A stretch of 64,000 nucleotides of DNA from Serripes groenlandicus (Eukaryota > Mollusca > Bivalvia > Cardiida > Cardiidae): positions 114,129,516 to 114,193,515 of the forward strand of contig JASEVX010000001.1 of assembly GCA_031761405.1 (NCBI GenBank), read 5' to 3'. Shown in pieces: positions 1 to 12,200 of the stretch (positions are counted from its first letter, which is position 1; each line of letters starts with the position of its first letter). Position numbers and translations under genes: made by a program. The notes under the pieces were generated by a model. The model saw only the letters and a program-made list of their open reading frames with translations. It did not search any database and was not told where the DNA came from.

Positions 1-88
1 AATTATCTACATTTATAGAGCTTTTCCGTGTTTTTGCCTGGATATTCCCAAAGTCATCTGCTGCAGATGTGTTGAATGTGGGAAAGGG
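1..88 (+). mobile_element. Family A TTAA miniature element, right half
   Basis: The stretch ends GTTGAATGTGGGAAAGGG followed by TTAA at 89-92, which is the right end of the family A element. It carries the subterminal TCATCTGCTGCAGA motif. It is the duplicate of the right half of the element at 9065-9253; its left half lies upstream of the window. Confidence 0.8.
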
Positions 89-388
89 TTAAAGACCACC
101 TGATTGTTTTCTTCCCATGGATTTTTCAAGTAAGAAAGGAACATGTTAAGTGGAACTTCTCATTCTTAAACCTTCCCAACAAATATACTCTATCTGACGA
201 GAAGCCGGTTTATTACTTTTGTTAGAAGGTTTAGATGTATGAGAATTTCGGCACAAGATTGCAAAAGCATCTGATGCCTGCTTCTTCTTCTCAAAAGTAT
301 GGGCCGAGCATCTATTGTAAAAATCTTACAAGAAGCAAGCTCAAATGAAAAGCTTCTTTTTATTGTCAAGTAGTATGTGTTTAGTTAT

Positions 389-2613
389 TAAGTGTGTGAA
401 GTTGGCAGAGCATTAGACGTAAGACATTATACATAAAAAACAGAATGTCTAATTAGACATTAGACATTCGATTAGACAATCGCAACCTTCGGTTATCGAA
501 TGTCTAATTAGACATTAGACAATCATTAAACATTCAAAGAAAGATTCGCAAATTTTAAATATCGAATGTCTAATTAGACATTAGACATTCGCAAATTACA
601 AGATCTATAACCCAAATTCATCGTAGGTCACTGTAAACTAAAAAACGAATGTCTAATTAGTCAGATAGACATTAGACAATCGATGAGACATTCGCAAATT
701 AAGAGATTTAGGTATGTGTGTGAAGTTGGCTCTATGATCGGTCATCGGCCATCGGAATTCAAACTGTTCCACTCCCGTGACATATCGTAATTCGCGAATG
801 TCTAATCGAATGTCTAATGTCTAACTTACCAATTAGACACTTTTTTTTTTTAATGTACATTGACCTCCGACGAATTTGGAACCTATGTATGGCAATTTGC
901 GAATGTCTAATCGAATGTCTAATGTCTAACTGACCAATTAGACATTCGTTTTATGCAAGTATAATGACCTCCGACGAATTTGGTACCTACATCTCTTAAT
1001 TTGCGAATGTCTAATCAAATGTTTAATGTCTAACTGACCAATTAGATATTCGTTTTATGAATGTAAAATGACCTTCAACGAATTTGGAACCTACATATTT
1101 TAATTCGCGAATGTCTAATCGAATGTCTAATGTCTAACTGACTAATTAAACGGTTTTTTAATGTACATTTACCTCCGACGAATTTGGAACCTAAGTATGG
1201 TAATTTTCGAATGTCTAATGTCTAATTAGACATTCGATATTTTAAATTATTTGCGAATATTTCTTTGAATGTCTAATCGAATGTCTAATGTCTAACTGAC
1301 CAATTAGACCTTCAACGAATTTGGAACCTACATATTTTAATTCGCGAATGTCTAATCGAATGTATAATGTCTTACGAACCAATTAGACATTCGTGTTATG
1401 AATGTAAAATGACCTACGACGAATTTGGAACATACATATCGTAATTCGCGAACGTCTAATTGAATGCCTAATGTCTAACTGACTAATTAAACGTTTTTTG
1501 AATGTACATTTACCTCCGACAAATTTGGAACCTAAGTATGGTAATTTTCAAATGTCTAATGTCTAATTAGACATTCGATATTTAAATTTTGGGAATCTTC
1601 CTTTGAATGTCTAATCGAATGTCTAATTAAGAGATTTAGGTATGTGTGTGAAGTTGGCTCTATGATCGGCCATCGGCCATCGGAATTCAAACTGTTCCAC
1701 TCTCGTGACATATCGTAATTCGCGAATGTCTAATCGAATGTCTAATGTCTAACTGACCAATTAGACATTTGTTTTTGTATGTACATTGACCTCCGACTAA
1801 TTTGGAACCTAAGTATGGTAATTTGCGAATGTCTAATTAAATGTCTAATGTCTAACTGACCAATTAGACATTTGGTGTGTGCATGTACAATGACCTCCAA
1901 CGAATTTGGAACCTAAATATCGTAATTCGCGAATGTCTAATCGAATGTCTAATGTCTAACTTACCAATTAAACATTTGTTTTTTTAATGTTCATTGACCT
2001 CCGACGAATTTGGAACCTAAGTATGGCAAATTGCGCATGTCTAATCGAATGTCTAATGTCTAACTGACCAATTAGACATTCGTTTTATGCATGTACAATG
2101 ACCTCCGACGAATTTGGTACCTACATTTCTTAATTTGCGAATGTCTAATCACATGTTTAATGTCTAACTGACCAATTAGATATTCGTTTTATGAATGTAA
2201 AATTACCTTCAACGAATTTGGAACCTACATATTTTAATTCGCGAATGTCTAATCGAATGTCTAATGTCTAACTGACCAATTAGACATTCGTTTTATGAAT
2301 GTAATGACCTACGACAAATTTGGAACCTACATATCGTAATTCGCGAACGTCTAATTGAATGTCTAATGGCTAACTGACTAATTAAACGTTTTTTGAATGT
2401 ACATTTACCTCCGACGAATTTGGAACCTAAGTATGGTAATTTTCGAATGTCTAATGTCTTATTAGACATTCGATATTTAAAATTTTCGAATTTTCCTTTG
2501 AATGTCTAATCAAAATGTGCGAATGTCTAATCTAATGTCTAATTAGACATTCTATTTTTTTTTTTTTTTTTTTTATGTCTTATGTCTAACGTCAAATGCT
2601 CTGGAAACTACAC
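389..2613. repeat. GAATGTCTAAT satellite array with inverted ends
   Basis: The array has a unit of about 100-104 bp. CGAATTTGG recurs at about 871, 975, 1079 and 1179, with a second landmark of GAATGTCTAATCGAATGTCTAATGTCTAAC. Many units contain the perfect 20-bp palindrome GAATGTCTAATTAGACATTC. The outer ends are inverted copies of each other: left GTGTGTGAAGTTGGCAGAGC from about 391, and right, read on the minus strand, GTGTGTAGTTTCCAGAGC near 2613, both leading into GACGT.AGACAT. This makes it a foldback-type element with a satellite body. A 20-base T run sits at 2555-2574. No coding capacity is visible. Confidence 0.85.
711..757 (+). repeat. Internal copy of the cap motif TTTAGGTATGTG..GAAGTTGGC
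   Basis: The sequence TTTAGGTATGTGTGTGAAGT continues into TGGCTCTATGATCGG and a CATCGGCCATCGG mini-repeat. A second copy is at about 1634-1683. The same motif, without one TG, forms both outer ends of the 89-bp satellite structure at 13203 and 39994. It lies inside the GAATGTCTAAT array, so that array may be a composite of two or more insertions. Confidence 0.7.
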
Positions 2614-3640
2614 ACATTTTTAGTTATTTTCAATTAGATGAACTATTTTAAGAAAACATATTACTTCCGATTGTATCAAAATATTTTCGATTTATCTCCA
2701 ACTCGGTTAAAAAATACATCTTTATAGTATGATTTGACTTCGAATGTGTTTGTACTATATTCATCATAGAATCTTAGAATATTGTTATGATTCCTGAATT
2801 ACCCCCCTTTATATCAAAATCATTTAAACCAGTCTTATCATCTTGACGCTTTCATATATTGCAACAATTACAAAATAAAGAGTTTAAAATATTGAGATTA
2901 AAACTATATCGAAAACCAGTCTGGCAAGCTAATTATAGGACATTTTGGACTCATGCGTCATACTTTGCATGGCTGATACAACGCGCAATGTATTATCTGC
3001 GCAAACGTGAAGAATGATAATATTTACATCTTTTAACTCAATGAAGATCGCAAGCTCGATACATCTCAAATATTAGTATCAATCCGGTACCAAAATAGCA
3101 ATGACGGGATTATTGTTAACCGCGTCTCTGCATCACCTAATGAGCACCTGCTTACTACGTCACTCCTCAATGGGCGTATGTCTCGCGCAATAATAGTCTC
3201 TGTCGCCAGACACTAAGAAGGCTAATGTTTATATTTTTTAACTCAATTACATCTTAGTTCGATAGTTCTAAAATCTTAGTATCAATCTTGTACCAAAATA
3301 GCACTGACATTATTATTGTTAACCATGTCTCTGCAGAAATAATGGAACTATTTGGCGGTAAACGTTCTGCATTAAGCATTTCTGACGTACTGCCAAAATA
3401 TCCCTATATATTGTTCTTCGTGTGTCATAATACAGTGGCTATCGTTACGACAATCGCCACACAAATGTAGATAGGAAATGAAGTGGGACTTTCTTTGGGT
3501 TAATTATGGAAGGTTTGCAAGAAATGGTCTTAATCCAATTACTAGTTTCAGCATATACAAATATATTGGAAAGTTATCTGATTTATCTAATTGCCCTTGA
3601 CTCTTTAAGAGCTGATCGTTCAGCAATAATCACCATTTTT
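2614..3640. other. AT-rich DNA without recognisable gene
   Basis: I see no splice-site pairs, long frames or repeat termini here. A short 60-codon frame at 3288-3470 is duplicated exactly at 12453-12635, but that only reflects the segmental duplication. Two near-copies of ACTCAATnnnnATC..TAGTATCAATC.GGTACCAAAATAGCA occur at about 3036 and 3240, a degenerate ~200-bp direct repeat. Confidence 0.5.
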
Positions 3641-3655
3641 AAAGATCTGTGTATG

Positions 3656-3725
3656 ATCCTGCGGGGATTGATCCTGCGACCTCCTGCACCTAGGCTGACG
3701 CTCTACCACTAAAAGACTGAGGCGG
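3656..3725 (-). repeat. tRNA-like SINE head (relic)
   Basis: On the minus strand the segment reads AGTGGTAGAGCGTCAGCCTA, which matches a pol III A box, and about 30 bases later GGATCAATCC, close to a B box. The clover-leaf pairing is imperfect and no tail is recognisable, so this is a relic of a tRNA-derived SINE rather than a tRNA gene. It lies just after the end of duplication copy 1. Confidence 0.6.
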
Positions 3726-3735
3726 AGAGATAAGT

Positions 3736-4328
3736 CTCGGGCATATAGTGCACATTTATATGACATAGCGTGGCAGTGCATACTTAGTCAGTATACACTG
3801 ATGATATATATCGTATAGCACGGCCCGTTATGATTGTTACGTGTGTTTCACTACCGTAAATTAAATGAAAATTGCATAATTATATGCGATATCTGATTTC
3901 AACACACTTTCAAAGTTCGTTTGATCTCTTTCACTCTTATATTTATTCTGCAGCAGACGACTTCAAAATCGTCTTGGCAAAAACATTACAAATGATTTTA
4001 AATAATAGCGTAATCATTTAATAGGATTGAAAATATTGTAGCAAAAAGAGAAACTACTCATTATGCGCAATTGTACCTTTTGATACAACGTTTTCAAATG
4101 TCGTCTGTATGTGGTTACGTGTACATCAACTTGTGTCTGCAGGTGGAACATGGTTATTCAGAGTATTATTGTATGAATGTATGTGTTAATACTATTACTA
4201 TATGAAGTTAGTTTTAATGGTGACGTGTATTCACAGCGTGCTGGAGTTTGTAACATTGCATAACACTTGTTATCCATCCATTCTTTTCTCTTGGGTATTT
4301 AATTATCTAGTGACCATTCATTTCTTAG
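3736..4328. other. Unassigned AT-rich spacer
   Basis: The stretch contains a degraded piece of family A at about 3950-4110, seen as CTGCAGCAGACGACTTCAAAATCGTC followed by AAACTACTCATTATGCGCAA. The remainder has no recognisable gene or repeat end. Confidence 0.4.
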
Positions 4329-5356
4329 GGGCCTGTCACACCTAGCCGATTTGGCTCGCCGGAGCTATATCAGAGCACACATTTGGCGATTTCCAGGTAG
4401 CGGTACTAGTACGGCAGCGAGACGGTATCACATCGCTAAGAACGGTAGTACATCGTCAGGACATCGTCAGAACATCGGCGAGAAAATAAGCAACGGCAGG
4501 CGACGGACTCAAATTTTGAGCATGCTCGAACATTTCTGCTGTTGCGCTACAACGGCGGTACTCCGGTATGGCTTCGTTAATATCGTGAGAGCACCGATAG
4601 CGCCCCGTAATAGATCGGCGGCTCTCCGGTGGCCTCAATGTTCAATGTGTACCGTACTGGTACGGCTGTGAGACCGTAGTTCTTCCGATACTAACGATGT
4701 AACAACGTTCGTAGCAATGTGATACCGTACTACTACCGACACTTCGGTATCACATCGGTAGCGCATCTGTAGTGCATCGGCAGTACAACGGCAGCTCGGT
4801 ATCACTCCGCTATAGCTCCGGTCAACGGTGGCACATCGGTAGAGCAACGGCGGCGCCTCGGTATAACATCGCCGGCGCATCGATAGCACTACGGTGACAG
4901 AAAAGTGGTATTCGGTATGCGTAGCGTATGCGTAGCGTATGTCTCGCGTATTACCAGCGTAGTCTGCGTATGGCTGGCGAATGACTAGCGTATGAACTGC
5001 GCATGCTTAAACAAAAAGTTCTGCCTCGCCGTATGCCAGCGTATTCCAGCATACACAGCGTATGCCAGCGTATGCGACAATGCTTGAAACGTATAAAACC
5101 TATGCCTAACGTACCTCTAGCGTATGTCAGCGTACACCAGCGTATGCGTTATATTTTTCATACGCTGGCATACGCTAGTACGATACGCAACAGTGAGTCT
5201 GCAGGACAACGGTAGAACAACGGTATCACAACGGGAACGCCGGTACTACATCGGTATTGCTACGGCCAATTGTGATATTTCAGGTGCTTTTTCGACGGAG
5301 CGTGTGCTCCGGTTTGGTCCCGGCGAGATACATCGGTAGTGTGTGACTGAGCCTTT
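4329..5356. mobile_element. Foldback-type element made of ~12-bp subrepeats
   Basis: The two ends are imperfect inverted repeats over about 33 bp: left GGCCTGTCACACCTAGCCGA leading to GGCTCGCCGG, right (minus strand) GGCTCAGTCACACACTACCGA leading to ATCTCGCCG. The interior is built from CGGTAnnACATCGG-type repeats at 4370-4910 and 5200-5340, around a core of GCGTATGCCA-type repeats at 4910-5190 that switches strand near 5155. GC content is clearly higher than in the flanks. The short frames within it are repeat artefacts. I could not define a target-site duplication. Confidence 0.75.
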
Positions 5357-6635
5357 GGATATGTGTATACACAGTCGGACATATTTCGCTTGTGTTATAG
5401 GAAAAAGAGTTTCTTTTCAGTGACATGAGATTGCACAATAACCTAGGTATTGGGTGATTTGAATGATAAAAGATGGTTTTAAATTATTCTTTAGTGATGA
5501 ACTCACCATGCTCATGATGAATAAATCAAATTTTCTAAAGATGCATACATTTTATCGTTTTGATTTATAAAAACGGTGTGTCTGTTGAATTCAAAAGGTT
5601 TTAGATGTTTTAACTCTTTCATCGCAAATGGCAATAAGAAAGTTTTAGCGAACAACATATATTCAGGTTAGTCAGATCGTAATGAGCTTTCTCACATGAA
5701 ATCAGCATTGAGTCATCAAAATCTCTTATATAATAACATGGAAAAATGACGCTGAAATAATTAAAACGTTCATTTGTGGATAATATGTATTTATCCGACT
5801 TCGTTTAACATGTTAAAGGTTGAGTGTGTCACCAAGGGAAAATTTCATTTATAAGTTTTACATTACTGTGCAAATTGTGAAAATGACATATGGCTAACGC
5901 GCCCTAAATACAAAACTGTGCCTTTTTATCTATTTTCGTTAAAACTAAAATAAACTGTTCTTTTATTTAATTGATGTTAATTTAGTTCAAACCGTTAGAA
6001 ACATACGAATAACTTACGTATAAGTAAAATGATGAAACAATCCAATACTCACTTAGTCATATTCAACCGTGGCAAACGCATAGCTGAAACGTTCAATACA
6101 TCATCAACAAAAACCGGGGACATAACTTGACATTTGACGGATGCACGTATATAAAAGGACTATCTATGTCTACACAAGACAATGGGTAAAAACATATTAA
6201 AGACATTTAAGAAGATAGGAACTGTATCATATATGACATATGACAGAATAAGAGATGATATTTACAGTGATATATTTATTAACCAATTCCTATTAATGTC
6301 TCACCAAGAGCAATTTATTGAGCTTATCTAAAAGTATCCTAGGAAGACAGCCAAATTTGTAGTTAATGCGTATATGCTAAGACGGAGTATATTGTTTAAC
6401 TAAATGAGAATGTTATCACAAGTAGATATCTTTCGATGCTTTTGAAATCATTTTGGTGAATGGATAATCTATATCCACTTTTCCCCACAATTATTTCTAA
6501 GGTTTTGATTATATGAAACAGAATTATTACTCTTCTCTATTAGAACATTTGATTATTTATTATTAAATGATTTCTACATTTGTTTATACGACCGAATAAA
6601 ATGACTAATTGCACGTCCGATCACACTTTTTTGTA
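5357..6635. other. AT-rich DNA, nothing recognised
   Basis: No open frame of note, no repeat termini and no paired splice signals are visible across this 1.3 kb. Confidence 0.5.
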
Positions 6636-6818
6636 TATATATATCTTGTATATTTGTATGATATTATGAAATATATATGTTTTGGTGACTTATAGGCCCA
6701 TGGGGCCGGGTGTTAATAATAATTGTTAAAGAATAAATGTAAACTATAAATGCTTTGTAACACATGTCACAATAATAAACAATTTACTTACTTACTTACT
6801 TACTTACTATATGTATAA
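6636..6818 (+). mobile_element. Probable LINE 3' tail with (TTAC)n
   Basis: The sequence carries GGCCCATGGGGCCGGGTGTT, then AATAATAAACAATT, and ends in a run of TTAC repeats at about 6785-6809. A short GC hairpin followed by AATAAA-like signals and a simple-repeat tail is typical of non-LTR retrotransposon 3' ends in invertebrates. No coding part remains upstream, so the call rests only on the tail. Confidence 0.4.
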
Positions 6819-6917
6819 TATATATAAAAACACACCCGTCTCAATAAATCATGAGTCTGAAGCAATAGGTATACATATTTATACATATTTACCTGTCATA
6901 ATTACCCTCTAATGGGT

Positions 6918-6932
6918 CCCCCCCCCCCCCCC
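6918..6932. repeat. Poly-C run (15 bases)
   Basis: An uninterrupted run of 15 C is followed by AACCCCCACCC. Such runs are prone to length error in sequencing. Confidence 0.9.
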
Positions 6933-6967
6933 AACCCCCACCCATATACAAATATTAGAACTGTTGC

Positions 6968-7100
6968 TTGTCTTCTGTCAGATGTTTAAAAATAACTAAG
7001 AAAACATTATGGGAAAGGGAGAAATGGCTTATTATGAGCAATTTCTCCTTTGCACGCAATTATATTTATTGTCAGATGTTCTGTCACATACTGTTTTTAA
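6968..7100. mobile_element. Family A relic (central hairpin only)
   Basis: AAAACATTATGGGAAAGGGA leads into GAAATGGCTTATTATGAGCA and ATTTCTCCTTTGCACGCAAT. This matches the central hairpin of the family A elements, with both ends eroded. The frame at 6968-7285 that runs through it is therefore unlikely to be a gene; the part after 7100 is unassigned. Confidence 0.55.
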
Positions 7101-7670
7101 GTTACAAAGATGTCATACAAAATCTAACTAAGTTGTTCAACGTTGAAGATTACCGTGTGAGAATCGTGTATAAGATCATTCGGATTAAGACCCCAGTGGA
7201 TACAAATTTACTTTATGAGGGTCATAAAACTTCGGATCGAATCAGGAGAATGTCCGAACTATCACGAATACATTTAAAACCATGAAGTTACAAATATATC
7301 TTTAAAAAAGAAAATCTATATCTAAATATATTTTACTGAAATAAAAATTACATTGTAGATGAAGAAGTGTAGTATCCGAGACCGTTTGATATACATCGAT
7401 TATAAAAAGTGAAGGGGTACTTTTATTTTGGTCTTTGTTTATATGAAATTGACAACGTGTATTCAACCTAAAAACAGACAATTTCAATTAAAACAATCTC
7501 AAAAAATAGAATATGCATGCTAAAGATATATAATTATATATTGTGAAACCGTTTGCATCTAAGCGATAACTTCGTTAATACAAGCGTTAAATCGCGTTAA
7601 AGTTACAACTCCTCTTTATTTCTATATGGTAAATTATCCCCGATAGCAAATGCCGGGTGAAATAATTCTT

Positions 7671-7806
7671 CCACATGGAGTGTCCTAGGGCAAGGCACAT
7701 TACATAGCCTAGTACTGGTGTGTTTACCCAGGGATCATGAATATGTGAACTGTCGCCGTCATATAACTGAAATAATGTTGAAACGGCGTGAAACCCAAAT
7801 TAAACA
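7671..7806 (+). repeat. SINE fragment (second SINE family), body and tail
   Basis: The sequence GGAGTGTCCTAGGGCAAGGC leads through CTAGTACTGGTGTGTTTACCC and GGGATCATGAAT to a tail GAAACGGCGTGAAACCCAAA. Its body matches, in the opposite orientation, the better preserved element at 59431-59622, whose tRNA-like head is missing here. Confidence 0.65.
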
Positions 7807-8212
7807 AACTTCGTTGCCTACTTAAACATTTATACCAGTGTCAATTCATTATGCATGAAATAAGCGTTTTAAATTATTGCTATTAAGCAGAATTAATTAT
7901 ATATTGTGTATAATATTATTTGCTTACCTTATTAATCTGCAGTTACATCAAATTAATATCAAACTTTTAGTTCTCTGTAAACAGTAAAATCTACGTTATG
8001 AACTTACTATTCCGTTTGTGAATTAAGCCATGCGACAAAACACGTGACGATAAACGTGAAAGTTTACCCTATCGGTGTTTTACGAGCTTAGCCGAAGTGT
8101 TTCGATTAAGCAAAATGAACAGAACATATTTAATTGACTTATAAATACAACATACGAATAATAACGTTTTGTTGTCAACGAATATAATTAGCTAGTTTAT
8201 TTATTGTTTTAT

Positions 8213-8392
8213 GTTGATATGTTCTTGTAAGAATACCCACCGGTTAGTAGAGTTGATATGATATGTTCTTGTTAGAATACTTTTTATTTATTTATTGGGG
8301 TTTTACGCCGCTTTCAACATTATTTCAGTTATATCACGGCAACAGTTCACTTATTCATAGAGTTGATATGATATGTTCTTGTTAGAATATCC
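8213..8392 (-). repeat. SINE tail inserted between long direct repeats
   Basis: A minus-strand SINE tail (GGGGTTTTACGCCGCTTTCAACATT..., about 8297-8355) is bracketed by two copies of GAGTTGATATGATATGTTCT continuing TGTTAGAATA, at about 8250-8279 and 8361-8390. A third, shorter relative starts near 8213. The bracket is longer than a normal SINE target duplication and may be a pre-existing minisatellite. Confidence 0.55.
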
Positions 8393-8448
8393 ACCGTTTG
8401 TTTCGTACTTCAACCTATATACAAGTTCCTTTTTATGATCCAGCCGAG
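8392..8448. other. Short spacer
   Basis: Nothing is recognised before the SINE head. Confidence 0.3.
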
Positions 8449-8690
8449 CCCCGGTAGCTCAGTCGGTAGCGACGCGGGCTGTCAATCCAGGGGTTGTGAG
8501 TTCGAATCCCGGCCGGCCAACTTTCTTTCCGACGTTTGACAAAAGTCAATGCGACATGCGTCATTCGTCTTCCACCAAAGGGCTAAGTCTATATGGAAAA
8601 GCAGCCAGTTGCTTGGGAAGATTGTTGTGTGGAGTACTGGTGTGAGAAAACCAGGAAATGCATGAGAAGGTGAACTATATCTATACTCTA
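8449..8690 (+). repeat. tRNA-derived SINE, 5' two-thirds
   Basis: The tRNA-like head starts CCGAGCCCCGGTAGCTCAGT, with an A box (TAGCTCAGTCGGTAGCG) and B box GAGTTCGAATCCC, then the body (TTGACAAAAGTCAATGCGAC, AAGCAGCCAGTTGCTTGGGA, GTACTGGTGTGAGAAAACCA). It is cut at about 8690, before the usual CACGGCGG tail, by foreign sequence. Copies in either orientation occur at 20338, 23499 and 52651. The anticodon arm does not pair well, so it is not a functional tRNA. Confidence 0.85.
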
Positions 8691-8722
8691 TCAAGAGCAA
8701 CCATGATATCTTTCTCTTGAGA

Positions 8723-8985
8723 GGCCGATATTCGGGAAAATGGTGATTTTGTCGTTTTGATCATATAGAAGTGCGAATACCGATTTGAATATCGATCTGA
8801 ATATCGAGTCAAGTCGATATTCGAAACATTGGTGATTTTGTCTTTCTGATCTTGTATAAGAGCGAATACCGATTTGAATCTAGGGCTGAATATCGAGCCA
8901 GGTCGATATTCGGGAAAATGGGGATTGCGTCTTTCTGATCATGTAGAAGTGCGAATGCCGATTTGAATATCGATCTGAATATTTG
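8723..8985 (+). repeat. Orphan patch of the 89-bp satellite
   Basis: About three units of the CCGATTTGAATATCGATCTG / GTCGATATTCGGGAAAATGG repeat lie here, 4.2 kb outside the large array at 13203. They are more diverged from one another than units in the array and use ATCTGAATATCGAG where the array has ATTTGAATATAGAG. Confidence 0.85.
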
Positions 8986-9064
8986 ATAAGCAATACCCTG
9001 TCTATAGCAACCAACTTTTTTATTTCTCAATTACTCATTTTCTGCAAAATGACCCTGTAATTAA

Positions 9065-9253
9065 CCCTTTCCCCCATACAGACGATTTCTGACGCCTCTG
9101 CAGCAGACAACTTTTGAAAACGAGCAATTTCTTCTTTTGCCACAATGTTTTCAATTCTTTTTAGTAATTATCTACATTTATAGAGCTTTTCCGTGTTTTT
9201 GCCTGGATATTCCCAAAGTCATCTGCTGCAGATGTGTTGAATGTGGGAAAGGG
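9065..9253 (+). mobile_element. Family A TTAA miniature element
   Basis: TTAA (9061-9064) is followed by CCCTTTCCCCCATACAGACG and the element ends GAATGTGGGAAAGGG with TTAA at 9254-9257. TCTGCAGCAGACAAC and TCATCTGCTGCAGA are the inverted subterminal motifs. The left arm of the central hairpin is deleted (GAAAACGAGCAATTTC), so this copy is about 189 bp rather than 222. The duplication boundary at 9166 falls inside it. Confidence 0.85.
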
Positions 9254-12200
9254 TTAAAGACCACCTGATTGTTTTCTTCCCATGGATTTTTCAAGTAAGA
9301 AAGGAACATGTTAAGTGGAACTTCTCATTCTTAAACCTTCCCAACAAATATACTCTATCTGACGAGAAGCCGGTTTATTACTTTTGTTAGAAGGTTTAGA
9401 TGTATGAGAATTTCGGCACAAGATTGCAAAAGCATCTGATGCCTGCTTCTTCTTCTCAAAAGTATGGGCCGAGCATCTATTGTAAAAATCTTACAAGAAG
9501 CAAGCTCAAATGAAAAGCTTCTTTTTATTGTCAAGTAGTATGTGTTTAGTTATTAAGTGTGTGAAGTTGGCAGAGCATTAGACGTAAGACATTATACATA
9601 AAAAACAGAATGTCTAATTAGACATTAGACATTCGATTAGACAATCGCAACCTTCGGTTATCGAATGTCTAATTAGACATTAGACAATCATTAAACATTC
9701 AAAGAAAGATTCGCAAATTTTAAATATCGAATGTCTAATTAGACATTAGACATTCGCAAATTACAAGATCTATAACCCAAATTCATCGTAGGTCACTGTA
9801 AACTAAAAAACGAATGTCTAATTAGTCAGATAGACATTAGACAATCGATGAGACATTCGCAAATTAAGAGATTTAGGTATGTGTGTGAAGTTGGCTCTAT
9901 GATCGGTCATCGGCCATCGGAATTCAAACTGTTCCACTCCCGTGACATATCGTAATTCGCGAATGTCTAATCGAATGTCTAATGTCTAACTTACCAATTA
10001 GACACTTTTTTTTTTTAATGTACATTGACCTCCGACGAATTTGGAACCTATGTATGGCAATTTTCGAATGTCTAATCGAATGTCTAATGTCTAACTGACC
10101 AATTAGACATTCGTTTTATGCAAGTATAATGACCTCCGACGAATTTGGTACCTACATCTCTTAATTTGCGAATGTCTAATCAAATGTTTAATGTCTAACT
10201 GACCAATTAGATATTCGTTTTATGAATGTAAAATGACCTTCAACGAATTTGGAACCTACATATTTTAATTCGCGAATGTCTAATCGAATGTCTAATGTCT
10301 AACTGACTAATTAAACGGTTTTTTAATGTACATTTACCTCCGACGAATTTGGAACCTAAGTATGGTAATTTTCGAATGTCTAATGTCTAATTAGACATTC
10401 GATATTTTAAATTATTTGCGAATATTTCTTTGAATGTCTAATCGAATGTCTAATGTCTAACTGACCAATTAGACCTTCAACGAATTTGGAACCTACATAT
10501 TTTAATTCGCGAATGTCTAATCGAATGTATAATGTCTTACGAACCAATTAGACATTCGTGTTATGAATGTAAAATGACCTACGACGAATTTGGAACATAC
10601 ATATCGTAATTCGCGAACGTCTAATTGAATGCCTAATGTCTAACTGACTAATTAAACGTTTTTTGAATGTACATTTACCTCCGACAAATTTGGAACCTAA
10701 GTATGGTAATTTTCAAATGTCTAATGTCTAATTAGACATTCGATATTTAAATTTTGGGAATCTTCCTTTGAATGTCTAATCGAATGTCTAATTAAGAGAT
10801 TTAGGTATGTGTGTGAAGTTGGCTCTATGATCGGCCATCGGCCATCGGAATTCAAACTGTTCCACTCCCGTGACATATCGTAATTCGCGAATGTCTAATC
10901 GAATGTCTAATGTCTAACTGACCAATTAGACATTTGTTTTTGTATGTACATTGACCTCCGACTAATTTGGAACCTAAGTATGGTAATTTGCGAATGTCTA
11001 ATTAAATGTCTAATGTCTAACTGACCAATTAGACATTTGGTGTGTGCATGTACAATGACCTCCAACGAATTTGGAACCTAAATATCGTAATTCGCGAATG
11101 TCTAATCGAATGTCTAATGTCTAACTTACCAATTAAACATTTGTTTTTTTAATGTTCATTGACCTCCGACGAATTTGGAACCTAAGTATGGCAAATTGCG
11201 CATGTCTAATCGAATGTCTAATGTCTAACTGACCAATTAGACATTCGTTTTATGCATGTACAATGACCTCCGACGAATTTGGTACCTACATTTCTTAATT
11301 TGCGAATGTCTAATCACATGTTTAATGTCTAACTGACCAATTAGATATTCGTTTTATGAATGTAAAATTACCTTCAACGAATTTGGAACCTACATATTTT
11401 AATTCGCGAATGTCTAATCGAATGTCTAATGTCTAACTGACCAATTAGACATTCGTTTTATGAATGTAATGACCTACGACAAATTTGGAACCTACATATC
11501 GTAATTCGCGAACGTCTAATTGAATGTCTAATGGCTAACTGACTAATTAAACGTTTTTTGAATGTACATTTACCTCCGACGAATTTGGAACCTAAGTATG
11601 GTAATTTTCGAATGTCTAATGTCTTATTAGACATTCGATATTTAAAATTTTCGAATTTTCCTTTGAATGTCTAATCAAAATGTGCGAATGTCTAATCTAA
11701 TGTCTAATTAGACATTCTATTTTTTTTTTTTTTTTTTTTATGTCTTATGTCTAACGTCAAATGCTCTGGAAACTACACACATTTTTAGTTATTTTCAATT
11801 AGATGAACTATTTTAAGAAAACATATTACTTCCGATTGTATCAAAATATTTTCGATTTATCTCCAACTCGGTTAAAAAATACATCTTTATAGTATGATTT
11901 GACTTCGAATGTGTTTGTACTATATTCATCATAGAATCTTAGAATATTGTTATGATTCCTGAATTACCCCCCTTTATATCAAAATCATTTAAACCAGTCT
12001 TATCATCTTGACGCTTTCATATATTGCAACAATTACAAAATAAAGAGTTTAAAATATTGAGATTAAAACTATATCGAAAACCAGTCTGGCAAGCTAATTA
12101 TAGGACATTTTGGACTCATGCGTCATACTTTGCATGGCTGATACAACGCGCAATGTATTATCTGCGCAAACGTGAAGAATGATAATATTTACATCTTTTA

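Larger units (their letters stand above)
1..3568. repeat. Segmental duplication, copy 1 (partial at window edge)
   Basis: This block recurs at 9166-12733 with a constant offset of 9165 bases, so there is no net insertion or deletion over 3.57 kb. The few differences I saw are single bases, for example GGCAATTTGCG near 890 against GGCAATTTTCG near 10055, and CACTCTCG near 1700 against CACTCCCG near 10865. The homology stops abruptly after ATATATTG at 3568. The left limit lies outside the window. It is either a very recent tandem duplication or a false duplication in the assembly. Confidence 0.95.

Noticed and set aside
6968..7285. 105-codon frame as a gene
   Set aside because: It starts inside a family A relic and the remainder has no recognised motif.
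8449..8522. Possible tRNA gene (perfect A and B boxes)
   Set aside because: The anticodon and acceptor stems do not pair, and the same head is linked to a common SINE body at 20338, 23499 and 52651.
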